A stretch of DNA of 64,000 nucleotides, taken from Variovorax paradoxus. GTDB lineage: Bacteria > Pseudomonadota > Gammaproteobacteria > Burkholderiales > Burkholderiaceae_C. The stretch is taken from positions 6,265,001 through 6,329,000 of the forward strand of contig NZ_CP045644.1 in assembly GCF_009498455.1 (NCBI RefSeq). The letters are read 5' to 3'. A program made the translations under genes and the position numbers. The notes below the pieces were generated by a model. The model saw nothing but the letters and a program-made list of their open reading frames with translations. It searched no databases and was not told the origin of the DNA. Each line of letters starts with the position of its first letter. Position 1 is the first letter of the stretch. This document shows positions 1 through 8,193 of this stretch, one piece after another.

Positions 1-157
1 TGCTGCGGTGGAACAGGCGCACGCCCAGCCGCTCCTCGAGCCGCGCCACGCGCTTGCCCACGGCCGACGCCGACACGCCGAGCGCGCGCCCGGCCGCCAC
101 GAAGCTGCGGGTTTCGGCGACCTGAACGAAGACGGCAAAGCCGCTGAGGCTGTCCAT
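1..157 (-). CDS. LysR-family transcriptional regulator (N-terminal part only, cut by window edge)
   Basis: The minus strand opens with ATG at 155-157 and reads MDSLSGFAVFVQVAETRSF and onward into a typical LysR winged helix-turn-helix (GVSASAVGKRVARLEERLG), leaving the window after about 52 codons. A LysR regulator normally runs near 300 residues, so the effector-binding domain lies outside. The gene diverges from the serine hydrolase/MFS pair, the usual arrangement for a LysR protein and its target. A 20-bp inverted repeat lies between them. Family call is firm from the HTH; ligand unknown. Confidence 0.85.
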   Translation of the reverse strand, partial: MDSLSGFAVFVQVAETRSFVAAGRALGVSASAVGKRVARLEERLGVRLFHRS

Positions 158-170
158 GGGGAATCTCCAT

Positions 171-190
171 TGCGGACTTCAATGTCCGCA
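171..190. promoter_or_regulatory. Candidate LysR operator, 7-bp inverted repeat
   Basis: TGCGGAC, six bases (TTCAAT), then GTCCGCA: a perfect 7+7 inverted repeat in the 90-bp gap between the divergent lysR (start 157) and hydrolase (start 248) genes. Position and symmetry fit an autoregulatory LysR site. Function is inferred from position. Confidence 0.45.
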
Positions 191-247
191 TTGATCGGAA
201 CTGTAGCCGTCTTTATCCGAAGTCGGCTTCTTCCTATCGTTGGCCGC

Positions 248-1444
248 ATGACCTTCCTCCCCGACATTTCCCCCACTTTTGCCCCGGCCTGGCCGGGCCC
301 GGACCCGTCGCGCATCGACGCCGCCATCGACCGTGCGCTCACCGAGCAGCGGCTGGTCGGCGCGGTGGTGCTGGTGCGCCACAACGGGCGCCTCGTTCAC
401 CGGCGCGCCGCCGGACTGGCCGACCGCGAAGCCGGCCGGCCGATGCGCGAGGACGCGCTGTTCCGGCTGGCCTCGGTGTCCAAGCCCATCGTTTCCACCG
501 CTGCGATGGTGCTCGTGGACCAGGGCCGGCTCGGCCTGGACGACCCGGTGACGCGCTGGCTGCCGAGCTTCCGCCCTCGCCTGCCCGATAGCGCGGATGA
601 AGCCGTCATCACGCTGCGGCAGCTGCTGACCCATACGGCCGGGCTGGGCTACCGCTTCTTCGAAAGCTCGGACGACGGCCCCTACGCGCGCGCCGGCGTG
701 TCGGACGGCATGGACCGCGACGACGGCCTCACGCTGGCCGGCAACCTGCAGCGCCTGGCCCGCGTGCCGTTGCTGTACCCGCCGGGCACAGGCTGGCTCT
801 ATTCGCTGGCCATCGACGTGATCGGCGCGGTGGTCGAGGCGGCCAGCGGCCGGCCGCTGTCCGAGGCGGTGCGCACGCTGGTGACCGCGCCGCTGCAGAT
901 GCACGACACGGGCTTCGCCACCGCACCCGGCGACCCGCGGCTCGCCACGCCCTACGTGAACGCCCCCGGCGACACGCCGCCGCAGCGCATGGACGGCCCC
1001 GTCGTCGCCACGCCGTTCGAAGGCGCCGTCGGCATCCGTTTCGACCCGGCGCGCGCCTTCGACGCCAGCGCCTGGCCCTCGGGCGGCGCCGGCATGGTCG
1101 GCAGCGCGGGCGACTTCTTGCGCCTGCTCGAGACGCTGCGCACCGGTGGCGCCTCGCTGCTGGGCGCCGCCACCGTCGATGCGATGGGCCGCAACCACAC
1201 GGGCGACCGGGGCCCGGCGGACGCGCCGGGCTGGGGCTTCGGCCTGGGCTTCTCGGTGCTGCACGACCCGCAACCCACGCAGACGCCCGAATCGCCCGGC
1301 ACCTGGCGCTGGGGCGGCGCCTACGGCCACGCCTGGTTTGTTGACCGGGCGCGCGGGCTCAGCGTGGTGGCGTTCACGAACACGCTCTACGAAGGCATGT
1401 CGGGCCGCTTCGTCACCGAACTGAGGGACGCCGTCTATGCGTGA
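248..1444 (+). CDS. Serine hydrolase, class C beta-lactamase/EstB-like fold
   Basis: 398 residues from the ATG at 248; the frame stays open further upstream, but that part overlaps lysR and reads like shadow sequence. The SxxK motif is Ser76-Val-Ser-Lys79, inside the family context RLASVSKP; a Tyr-Ser pair at about 185-186 fits the YxN/YxS tyrosine, and WGGAYGHAW near residue 350 fits the HxG/GGA region. These are the catalytic marks of class C beta-lactamase-related esterases and peptidases (Pfam Beta-lactamase). No signal peptide is evident, so it is probably cytoplasmic and an esterase or amidase rather than a resistance enzyme. Its stop overlaps the next start by 8 bp, so it is co-transcribed with the MFS gene. 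Substrate unknown. Confidence 0.85.
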   Translation: MTFLPDISPTFAPAWPGPDPSRIDAAIDRALTEQRLVGAVVLVRHNGRLVHRRAAGLADREAGRPMREDALFRLASVSKPIVSTAAMVLVDQGRLGLDDPVTRWLPSFRPRLPDSADEAVITLRQLLTHTAGLGYRFFESSDDGPYARAGVSDGMDRDDGLTLAGNLQRLARVPLLYPPGTGWLYSLAIDVIGAVVEAASGRPLSEAVRTLVTAPLQMHDTGFATAPGDPRLATPYVNAPGDTPPQRMDGPVVATPFEGAVGIRFDPARAFDASAWPSGGAGMVGSAGDFLRLLETLRTGGASLLGAATVDAMGRNHTGDRGPADAPGWGFGLGFSVLHDPQPTQTPESPGTWRWGGAYGHAWFVDRARGLSVVAFTNTLYEGMSGRFVTELRDAVYA

Positions 1445-2633
1445 CACGACCTACTCTTCACCGCTGCCCCTCTCCGGCCTGCTGGCGCTGGCTGCCGGCG
1501 GCTTCATCACCATCCTCACCGAGGCAATGCCGGCCGGGTTGCTGCCGCAGATCGGCGCCGACCTGGGCGTTGCGCCCGCGCTGGTCGGCCAGCTCGTCAC
1601 TGTGTACGCGCTGGGCTCGCTGGTGGCGGCCATTCCGCTGGTGGCGTTCACGCGCGGTTGGCGGCGACGGCCGCTGTTGATGGGCGCGATCGGCGGCTTT
1701 GCGGTGGTCAACACGGTGACGGCGCTGTCGCACGACTACACGCTGACGCTGGTCGCGCGCTTCTTCGCCGGTGTGTTCGCGGGGCTGCTGTGGGCGCTCT
1801 TGGCCGGGCACGCCGCGCGCATGGTGGCGCCGTCGCAGCAGGGCCGGGCCATCGCGGTCGCGATGCTGGGCGTGCCGCTGGCGTTGTCGCTGGGCATTCC
1901 GGCAGGCACGCTGCTGGGCGCGAGCGTGGGCTGGCGGGCGGCCTTCCTGGTCATGTCGGCGCTCTCGGTGCTGCTGCTCGGCTGGGTGCGCTGGCAAGTG
2001 CCCGACTTCCCGGGCCAGGACGCCGGGCGCCAGCAAAGCGTGCGCCGCGTGTTCCTGCTGCCCGGCGTACGTCCGGTGCTGGCCGTGATGTTCGCCTTCG
2101 TGCTCGCGCACAACATCCTCTACACCTACATCGCGCCCTTCCTGGTGCACGCCGGGCTCGGCGCACAGGTCGGTCGGGTGCTGCTGGTCTTCGGCGTGGC
2201 CTCGCTGGGCGGCATCTGGCTCACGGGTGTGCTGATCGACCGCTGGCTGCGCGTGCTGGTGCTGACCGGCACGGCGGCCTTCGCGCTGGCGGCGCTGATG
2301 CTCGCCGCGGCGGGCGGATCGGCGATGGGCGTGTACCTTGCGGTCGCGGTCTGGGGCCTGGCCTTCGGCGGTGCGGGCACGCTGTTCCAGGCTGCGTCTG
2401 CCCAAGCGGCTGGCGATGCGGCGGACGTCGCGCAGTCGATGGTCGTGACGACCTGGAACCTCGCCATCGCGGGCGGCGGGCTGGCGGGCGGCCTGCTGCT
2501 GCAGGGCGGCGGCGCGGGCAGCCTGCCCTGGGCGCTGCTTGCGCTGCTGGTGCCGGGGCTGGTGCTGGCGTGGCGGGCCTGCGAGCACGGGTTCCCGGGC
2601 GCGCGCGACGCGGCAGCGGCGCCGGCGCGCTGA
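1437..2633 (+). CDS. MFS transporter, drug/metabolite efflux type (DHA1, AraJ-like)
   Basis: 398 residues, about 12 hydrophobic segments, beginning MRDTTYSSPLPLSGLLALA. The segment LVGQLVTVYALGSLVAAIPL followed by the basic loop TRGWRRRPLLM matches the TM2-loop2-3 region of 12-TM major facilitator permeases of the AraJ/YdhP type. The start overlaps the stop of the hydrolase (ATGCGTGA), which indicates translational coupling, so hydrolase and exporter probably act on the same compound under the divergent LysR. The basic loop is a variant of the usual GxxxDRxGRR signature. A strong terminator follows. Substrate cannot be told. Confidence 0.8.
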   Translation: MRDTTYSSPLPLSGLLALAAGGFITILTEAMPAGLLPQIGADLGVAPALVGQLVTVYALGSLVAAIPLVAFTRGWRRRPLLMGAIGGFAVVNTVTALSHDYTLTLVARFFAGVFAGLLWALLAGHAARMVAPSQQGRAIAVAMLGVPLALSLGIPAGTLLGASVGWRAAFLVMSALSVLLLGWVRWQVPDFPGQDAGRQQSVRRVFLLPGVRPVLAVMFAFVLAHNILYTYIAPFLVHAGLGAQVGRVLLVFGVASLGGIWLTGVLIDRWLRVLVLTGTAAFALAALMLAAAGGSAMGVYLAVAVWGLAFGGAGTLFQAASAQAAGDAADVAQSMVVTTWNLAIAGGGLAGGLLLQGGGAGSLPWALLALLVPGLVLAWRACEHGFPGARDAAAAPAR

Positions 2634-2648
2634 CGCCCCCTGAAACCT

Positions 2649-2680
2649 GAAGGCAGGCCGCGCGCCTGCCTTCTTTCTTT
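2649..2680 (+). terminator. Rho-independent terminator after the hydrolase-MFS operon
   Basis: GAAGGCAGG (2649-2657) pairs with CCTGCCTTC (2665-2673) around a 7-base loop and is followed by TTTCTTT. It lies 15 bp after the MFS stop. Confidence 0.85.
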
Positions 2681-2774
2681 GATGCGGTGTGCGCATTGAA
2701 ACCGCGCCCACAAATCATCAATGGCTTTGGCCGCCACGACACCGGCCACAGCATGCATTCGCTACATTCAAAGG

Positions 2775-4001
2775 ATGCAAGCCTCCCCCGCTCCCACCCT
2801 TTCGATCAAGCAGGTGCTGTTCTGCGGCGCCATGATCGTCACGCTCTCGATGGGCATCCGCCACGGCTTCGGCCTCTGGCTGCAGCCCATCACGCAGGCG
2901 CAGGACTGGAGCCGGCAGACCTTCTCGTTCGCACTGGCAGTGCAGAACCTGTCGTGGGGCATCTTCGGCGTGTTCGCCGGCATGCTGGCCGACCGTTTCG
3001 GCGCGTTCCGCGTGCTGATCGGCGGCGCGGTCTTCTATGCGCTGGGCCTGTTCGGCATGGCGCATTCGCCGACGCCGCTGCTGTTCACCCTGAGCGCGGG
3101 CGTGCTGATCGGCGCCGCGCAGGCGGGCTCGACCTACGCCGTGATCTACGGCGTGATCGGGCGGCAGATCCCGGCCGAGCGGCGATCATGGGCCATGGGC
3201 GTGGCCGCAGCGGCCGGCTCGTTCGGGCAGTTCCTCATGGCGCCCATCGAAGGCCGCCTGATCGGCGCCTTCGGCTGGCAGACCGCGCTGGCGGTGCTGG
3301 CGGTGGTGGTGCTCGTGATCGTTCCGCTGGCCTTCGGCCTGCGCGAGCCCAAGACCGCGGCGCTGGCCGGCCATCGCGACCAGTCGGTGCTGCAGGCCGT
3401 GGGCGAGGCCTTTCGCTACCCGAGCTTCGGGCTGCTGATGGCGGGTTACTTCGTGTGCGGCTTCCAGCTGGCCTTCATCGGCATCCACATGCCGACCTAC
3501 CTGCGCGACCAGAGCCTGTCGGCCGACGTGGCGGGCTACGCGCTGGCGCTGATCGGCCTGTTCAACGTGTTCGGCACCTACACGGTCGGCCTGCTGGGGC
3601 AGAAGCTGTCCAAGCCGAAGATTTTGGCGGCCATCTACCTGGCACGGGCGGTGTCGATCGCGCTCTTCCTGCTGGTGCCGATCTCGCCGCTCAGCGTGTA
3701 CGTCTTCTCGGCGGCGATGGGCTTTCTGTGGCTGTCGACCGTACCGGCCACCAACGCCATCGTCGCGGGCATCTTTGGCGTGGCGCACCTGTCGATGCTC
3801 AGCGGCTTCGTGTTCCTGAGCCACCAGGTGGGCTCGTTCCTGGGCGTGTGGCTCGGCGGCTTCCTGTACGACACGACGGGCAGCTACAACATCGTCTGGT
3901 ACATCTCGATCGCGCTGGGCGTGTTCGCGGCGCTGATCAACCTGCCGGTGAAGGAAAGCGCCATTGCGCGCGGCGTCCGGCCGGCTGCCGTGGCGGGCTG
4001 A
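2775..4001 (+). CDS. MFS transporter, monocarboxylate/oxalate-formate antiporter-like
   Basis: 408 residues from ATG 2775 (MQASPAPTLSIKQVLF); the frame extends to 2721, but that extension is hydrophilic and unlike a permease N-terminus. About 12 TM segments. The N-terminal region LSMGIRHGFGLWLQPITQ and the loop ADRFGAFRVL are characteristic of MFS permeases carried with organic-acid metabolism (OFA-like). No clear ribosome site: AAAGG directly abuts the ATG, and a TACATT hexamer sits 7 bp upstream, so the message may be nearly leaderless. Followed after 24 bp by a 47-codon membrane peptide gene. Substrate not determinable. Confidence 0.75.
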   Translation: MQASPAPTLSIKQVLFCGAMIVTLSMGIRHGFGLWLQPITQAQDWSRQTFSFALAVQNLSWGIFGVFAGMLADRFGAFRVLIGGAVFYALGLFGMAHSPTPLLFTLSAGVLIGAAQAGSTYAVIYGVIGRQIPAERRSWAMGVAAAAGSFGQFLMAPIEGRLIGAFGWQTALAVLAVVVLVIVPLAFGLREPKTAALAGHRDQSVLQAVGEAFRYPSFGLLMAGYFVCGFQLAFIGIHMPTYLRDQSLSADVAGYALALIGLFNVFGTYTVGLLGQKLSKPKILAAIYLARAVSIALFLLVPISPLSVYVFSAAMGFLWLSTVPATNAIVAGIFGVAHLSMLSGFVFLSHQVGSFLGVWLGGFLYDTTGSYNIVWYISIALGVFAALINLPVKESAIARGVRPAAVAG

Positions 4002-4025
4002 CCGCCCCCTTTGAGGAGAACCGCG

Positions 4026-4169
4026 ATGACGCCCCGTACACGCAACCACTACCTGGCCCAGGCCGCTTGGCTCGCCGCCGTGCTGGCGGCGCTGGGCGGC
4101 GTGTTCGCGCTGTACGTGCATCCGTCGTTCCTGGTCACGCTGGTCGACCAGGTGTGGTCCTGTTTCTGA
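4026..4169 (+). CDS. Small single-span membrane peptide (47 aa), unrecognised
   Basis: ATG at 4026 preceded by GAGGAG (4013-4018) at proper spacing; 47 codons to TGA at 4167-4169. It begins MTPRTRNHYLAQAAWLAAVL and contains one hydrophobic stretch of roughly 25 residues (AAWLAAVLAALGGVFALYV), then VDQVWSCF at the end. It sits 24 bp after the MFS gene in the same direction, so it may be an accessory peptide of that permease. No family recognised. Main alternative: a fortuitous ORF, but the Shine-Dalgarno and residue composition argue for a gene. Confidence 0.55.
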   Translation: MTPRTRNHYLAQAAWLAAVLAALGGVFALYVHPSFLVTLVDQVWSCF

Positions 4170-4212
4170 ACGATTTGGCCTTGAAGTGCCCGTCCATCGG
4201 GCGGAAGCAGCT

Positions 4213-4785
4213 ATGAAAGATGTGGCAATTCCCGTGCACTCGAGCACAACGCCGTCCGAATGGATCGTGCGCTGGTCGCACCTGCTCGCCCCGAACACCA
4301 CGGTGCTCGACGTGGCCTGCGGGTCCGGGCGGCACATGCAGTGGTTCGCCGGGCGCGGGCATGCGGCAACCGGCGTCGACCGGTCACCCGAGGCCGTCGA
4401 AGCGGCCGGTGTGTTCGGGCGTGTGGTGGCGGCCGACATCGAGTCGGGCCCGTGGCCCTTCACGGCCCAGCGCTTCGGCGCGGTGATCGTCACGAACTAC
4501 CTCTGGCGCCCGCGCATGGCCGACATCGTGGCCGCCGTGGCGCCGGGTGGCGTGCTGCTGTACGAGACCTTCGCGGCCGGCAACGAGACCGTCGGAAAGC
4601 CCTCGCGGCCCGATTTCCTGCTGCAGCCGGGTGAACTGCTCGGGGCCTGCGCCAGCCTGCAGGTGATCGCCTATGAAGACGGCTTCCTGGCGGAGCCGGC
4701 GCGCTTCGTCCAGCGCATTGCCGCCGTGCGGCCCGGCGAAGCGGCCGCGGGCGCCCCGCCGCGCCACTTCCTGAAGGGCAACTGA
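4213..4785 (+). CDS. Class I SAM-dependent methyltransferase
   Basis: 190 residues from ATG 4213 (GGAAG upstream); an in-frame ATG at 4186 is possible but poorly placed. Motif I is [19 protein letters not shown], followed by an acidic residue at the end of strand 2 (GVDRSPEAV), as in Rossmann-fold methyltransferases that bind S-adenosylmethionine. Later parts TNYLWRP and [12 protein letters not shown] resemble the TehB/UbiE-like group of short methyltransferases. Cytoplasmic. It sits about 75 bp before dapA but dapA appears to have its own promoter. Substrate unknown. Confidence 0.8.
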   Translation: MKDVAIPVHSSTTPSEWIVRWSHLLAPNTTVLDVACGSGRHMQWFAGRGHAATGVDRSPEAVEAAGVFGRVVAADIESGPWPFTAQRFGAVIVTNYLWRPRMADIVAAVAPGGVLLYETFAAGNETVGKPSRPDFLLQPGELLGACASLQVIAYEDGFLAEPARFVQRIAAVRPGEAAAGAPPRHFLKGN

Positions 4786-4824
4786 GCGTGCCGACACAAC
4801 TGTCTCCGGCCCGGCCGGAGTCAG

Positions 4825-4830
4825 TAGAAT
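4825..4830 (+). promoter_or_regulatory. Likely -10 box of the dapA promoter
   Basis: TAGAAT lies 32 bp before the dapA TTG start. No good -35 is visible. The same hexamer appears before the lipoprotein at 7851-8099 and the DUF455 gene. Confidence 0.4.
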
Positions 4831-4862
4831 GGCCGCTTTCGTCCACCGACAAAGAGATTCCC

Positions 4863-5753
4863 TTGGAGCAACTGACAGGCAGCATCGTCGCGCTCGTCAC
4901 GCCGATGCACGACGACGGCAGTGTCGACTACCCCGCCCTGCGGCGGCTCATCGACTGGCACATTGACGAAGGCACCGACTGCCTTGGCGTGGTCGGCACC
5001 ACCGGCGAATCGCCGACGGTCGATGTGGAAGAGCACTGCGAAATCATCCGCGTATCCGTCGAGCAAGCCCGGGGCCGCGTGCCCGTGATGGCCGGCTGCG
5101 GCGCGAACTCGACCAAGGAAGCCATCGAGCTCGCCAAGTTCGCCAAAGGCGTGGGCGCCGACTCGCAACTCCAGGTCGTTCCCTACTACAACAAGCCCAC
5201 GCAAGAAGGCCAATACCAGCACTTCAAGGCCATCGCCGAAGCTGTCGGCGACTTGCCCGTCGTGCTGTACAACGTGCCCGGCCGCACCGTCGCCGATATG
5301 GCGCACGACACCGTGCTGCGCCTGGCACAGGTGCCCGGCATCATCGGCATCAAGGAAGCCACCGGCAACATCGAACGCGCCCAGTGGCTCATCCGCGACC
5401 TGCCCAAGAGCTTTGCCGTGTACTCCGGCGACGACCCGACCGCGGTGGCGCTCATGCTGTGCGGCGGCCAGGGCAACATCAGCGTCACGGCCAACGTGGC
5501 GCCGCGCAAGATGCACGAGCTGTGCGTGGCCGCGCTGGCGGGCGACGTGAAGCGCGCCATGCAGATCCAGTTCGAACTGATGCCGCTGCACCGCAACCTG
5601 TTCGTCGAACCCAACCCGATCCCGCTCAAGTGGGCCATGGCCCGCCTGGGTCTGTGCGGCGGCGCCCTGCGGCTGCCGCTCACGGAACTCGGCGAAGCGA
5701 GCCGCCCGGCGGTCGAGGGCGCCCTGCGCGCCACCGGCCTGCTCAAGGACTGA
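4863..5753 (+). CDS. dapA: 4-hydroxy-tetrahydrodipicolinate synthase
   Basis: Condenses pyruvate with aspartate semialdehyde, the first committed step to diaminopimelate and lysine; cytoplasmic. 296 residues from a TTG at 4863 ([14 protein letters not shown] follows), close to the 292 of the E. coli enzyme; the open frame upstream has no similarity. Schiff-base lysine is K164 (IIGIKEATG), the catalytic tyrosines Y136 ([10 protein letters not shown]) and Y109 (VVPYYNKPT), and the GTTGES motif holds T46/T47. Followed by bamC and a metallo-hydrolase, a dapA-bamC order common in proteobacteria. Non-ATG start noted. Confidence 0.97.
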   Translation: MEQLTGSIVALVTPMHDDGSVDYPALRRLIDWHIDEGTDCLGVVGTTGESPTVDVEEHCEIIRVSVEQARGRVPVMAGCGANSTKEAIELAKFAKGVGADSQLQVVPYYNKPTQEGQYQHFKAIAEAVGDLPVVLYNVPGRTVADMAHDTVLRLAQVPGIIGIKEATGNIERAQWLIRDLPKSFAVYSGDDPTAVALMLCGGQGNISVTANVAPRKMHELCVAALAGDVKRAMQIQFELMPLHRNLFVEPNPIPLKWAMARLGLCGGALRLPLTELGEASRPAVEGALRATGLLKD

Positions 5754-5906
5754 CCGAGCCGGGTTTCCCACCGATCACACGGTTCCCGCCCGCCCTTTCC
5801 CCTGTTCGCAGCAAGGTCAAGCAACCTTTTGCCGGAACAGTGCTCAGAGAGAGCCGGGCGCTGGGGCCCATCGATTGACCGAACCATTCCACCAAGGAAG
5901 ACGACG

Positions 5907-6986
5907 TTGAAGAATATTTCGCGACTTGCACTGCTGGCCCTCGTTGCCAGCCTCGCCGCCTGCTCCGTCCTCGAGAGCGACAAGATCGACTACAAGAGCG
6001 CAGGCAAGGCCCCGACGCTCGAAGTCCCACCCGATCTCTCGCAGCTCTCGCGTGACAATCGTTACGCCGTGCCCGGCGGCGCCGTCACCGCCAATGCCTA
6101 CCAGGCCGGCGTCGCGAACGCACCGGGCATTCCCACCGCCGTGGCCAACATCGGCGACGTGCGCATGGAGCGCTCGGGCACGCAGCGCTGGATCATCGTC
6201 AACCGCACGCCCGACCAGCTCTGGGAGCCTGTCAAAGACTTCTGGCAGGAAAGCGGCTTCCTGCTGACCACCGACCAGCGCAACCTGGGCATCATGGAAA
6301 CCGACTGGGCCGAGAACCGCGCCAAGCTGCCGCAGGACATCATCCGCGGCACGCTGGGCAAGCTGGTCGACTCGGTCTACTCGACCGGCGAACTCGACCG
6401 CTTCCGCACCCGCCTGGAGCGCAGCACCAACGGCACCGAGATCTTCATCAGCCACCGCGGCATGCAGGAGGTCTACAACAACTCCCGCCAGGACCAGACC
6501 GTGTGGCAGCCCCGCCCGAGCGACCCTGAGCTCGAGACCGAATTCCTGCGCCGCCTGATGGTCAAGCTCGGCGTGTCGCAAGAGCAGTCGAAGATCCTCG
6601 CCGCGACCACCGCTGCGCCCAAGACCGCCACCGTGGCCAGCATCGGCAACCAGCCGGTCGTGCAGATCAACGAAGGCTTCGACCGCGCATGGCGCCGCGT
6701 CGGCCTGGCCCTGGACCGCACCGGCTTCACCGTCGAAGACCGCGACCGCAGCGCCGGCGTCTACTTCGTGCGCTACGTGACGCCGAACCCCGACAAGAAG
6801 GACGACGGCTTCTTCGGCAAGCTGTTCAGCGGCTCCAAGAAGGACGAAGCGCCGATCAAGTTCCGCATCTCGGTCAAGAGCCAGGGCGAAGCCACCACGG
6901 TTTCGGTCCTGAACGAAGCCGGCGCACCCGAAACCTCGGCCAACGCGCAGCGCATCGTCAAGGTCATCGCCGACGACCTGAAGTAA
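5907..6986 (+). CDS. bamC: Outer membrane protein assembly factor BamC (NlpB) lipoprotein
   Basis: Component of the BAM complex that inserts beta-barrel proteins. 359 residues from TTG 5907, with AAGGAAG (5894-5900) 6 bp upstream. N-terminal signal LKNISRLALLALVASLAACS gives a lipobox LAAC with the lipidated cysteine at residue 19. The early segment APTLEVPPDLSQLSRDNRY matches the conserved BamC N-terminal region that contacts BamD, followed by two helix-grip domains (about residues 90-200 and 245-355). Lies 153 bp after dapA and 5 bp before the metallo-hydrolase. Longer than E. coli BamC (344). Confidence 0.92.
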   Translation: MKNISRLALLALVASLAACSVLESDKIDYKSAGKAPTLEVPPDLSQLSRDNRYAVPGGAVTANAYQAGVANAPGIPTAVANIGDVRMERSGTQRWIIVNRTPDQLWEPVKDFWQESGFLLTTDQRNLGIMETDWAENRAKLPQDIIRGTLGKLVDSVYSTGELDRFRTRLERSTNGTEIFISHRGMQEVYNNSRQDQTVWQPRPSDPELETEFLRRLMVKLGVSQEQSKILAATTAAPKTATVASIGNQPVVQINEGFDRAWRRVGLALDRTGFTVEDRDRSAGVYFVRYVTPNPDKKDDGFFGKLFSGSKKDEAPIKFRISVKSQGEATTVSVLNEAGAPETSANAQRIVKVIADDLK

Positions 6987-6991
6987 CCCGC

Positions 6992-7771
6992 ATGCTCCGC
7001 TTCCGAAGCCTCGGCAGCGGCAGCACGGGCAACGCCGCGCTGGTCGAATCGACGACCAGCGCCGGCCGCACCACCCGCCTCCTCGTCGACTGCGGCTTCG
7101 GCATTCGCCAGCTCGACCGGCGGCTGGCCCAGGCGGGCCTTGCCGCAGCAGACCTCGACGCCGTCTTCATCACCCACGAGCACGGCGACCACATTGGGTG
7201 CGCCCATGCACTGTCTCTGCGCGACCGCATACCGGTCTGGATGAGCGAAGGCACGTGGCTTGCCACCGGTGGCCGCGACTACGAAGGCCGCCTGCACCTG
7301 GCGCGCGACGACGCCGAGTTCACGGTCGGCGACCTCTGCCTGCAGCCCTTCACCGTGCCCCACGACGCCCGCGAGCCGCTGCAGCTGCGCTGCACCGACG
7401 GCAACCGCACGCTGGGCGTGCTGACCGACCTGGGCCACGCCACCAGCCATGTGCTGGCCCGGCTGCGCGGCGCGCATGCGCTGCTGCTCGAGTTCAACCA
7501 CGACAGCGACCTGCTCGCCGGCTCGGCCTACCCGTCGTTCCTGAAGCAGCGCGTGGGCGGCAACTACGGCCACCTGTCGAACACAGCGGCAGCCGAGATC
7601 GCGCGCGCCGTGCTGCACGACGGACTGCGCCACGTGGTCGCCGCGCACCTGAGCGAGCAGAACAACCGGCCCGACATCGTGCGCCGCCTCATGGCCGACG
7701 CGCTGGGCGGCGACGAGGCCGAAATGCTCACGGCGACCGCCGCAGAAGGTTCGCCCTGGCTCGACGTTTGA
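6992..7771 (+). CDS. Metallo-beta-lactamase-fold hydrolase (YycJ/WalJ-like)
   Basis: 259 residues from ATG 6992, five bases after bamC. Starts MLRFRSLGSGSTGNAALVES, the GSGSxGN opening of the YycJ/WalJ subgroup; the metal motif THEHGDH is at about residues 55-61, with later ligands expected at VPHDA, TDLGH and AAHLSEQN. Family members are di-metal phosphodiesterases or nucleases; WalJ in firmicutes is linked to cell-wall and DNA repair. In this dapA-bamC context it is likely co-transcribed. Exact substrate unknown. Confidence 0.85.
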   Translation: MLRFRSLGSGSTGNAALVESTTSAGRTTRLLVDCGFGIRQLDRRLAQAGLAAADLDAVFITHEHGDHIGCAHALSLRDRIPVWMSEGTWLATGGRDYEGRLHLARDDAEFTVGDLCLQPFTVPHDAREPLQLRCTDGNRTLGVLTDLGHATSHVLARLRGAHALLLEFNHDSDLLAGSAYPSFLKQRVGGNYGHLSNTAAAEIARAVLHDGLRHVVAAHLSEQNNRPDIVRRLMADALGGDEAEMLTATAAEGSPWLDV

Positions 7772-7799
7772 GAAGGCCGGGCAGCGCCCTCCCCCAATG

Positions 7800-7825
7800 A
7801 AGAAGCCGCCCGAGGGCGGCTTCTT
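7800..7825. terminator. Bidirectional hairpin terminator
   Basis: AAGAAGCCGCCC pairs with GGGCGGCTTCTT (7814-7825), between the convergent metallo-hydrolase and lipoprotein genes. T-tracts are short on both sides. Confidence 0.7.
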
Positions 7826-7850
7826 GCATGGTGCGGACCTGGCAGCGGAA

Positions 7851-8099
7851 TTACTGCTTCGGTGCCTCGCCCTTCTTGGCGGCTTCGGTCGCGGCGTTGG
7901 CGGCGTCCAGGGCCGACGAAGCGGCTGCCGATGGTGCCGATGCAGGCGCGGCGGCCGGCGGCGCGGCGGGCGCGGGTTCGGTCACGGGAGCGGGCGGCGG
8001 GGTCACGACCGCAGGCGCGGCGTCCTCTTTCTTTCCGCAGGCCACCAGGGCGGCAGCGGCGATCAGCGAGGCAATCAGGACGGACGACGACTTCTTCAT
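7851..8099 (-). CDS. Small Pro/Ala-rich lipoprotein
   Basis: 82 residues from ATG 8097-8099, with AAAGGAGT ideally spaced upstream. Signal MKKSSSVLIASLIAAAALVA ends in lipobox LVAC, then GKKEDAAPAVVTPPP and a low-complexity tail rich in Ala, Pro and Ser, ending KKGEAPKQ. Such tails act as flexible tethers in the periplasm. A TAGAAT -10 element lies at 8137-8142 on the same strand. No domain recognised; function unknown. Confidence 0.7.
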   Translation of the reverse strand: MKKSSSVLIASLIAAAALVACGKKEDAAPAVVTPPPAPVTEPAPAAPPAAAPASAPSAAASSALDAANAATEAAKKGEAPKQ

Positions 8100-8136
8100 G
8101 AGGACTCCTTTGGCAATGAAGGTCTGGAACGAAAAA

Positions 8137-8142
8137 ATTCTA
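8137..8142 (-). promoter_or_regulatory. Likely -10 box for the small lipoprotein gene
   Basis: On the minus strand this reads TAGAAT, 37 bp before the lipoprotein ATG. The -35 region is not clear. Confidence 0.35.
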
Positions 8143-8193
8143 GACCGCCAACCCCGCCCGGATATGTCGCGGGGATGTATTTGCGGCATTGGC

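Noticed and set aside
248-1444. Antibiotic-resistance beta-lactamase
   Set aside because: It has the SxxK fold but no export signal; this large family is mostly esterases and peptidases, so no resistance claim is made.
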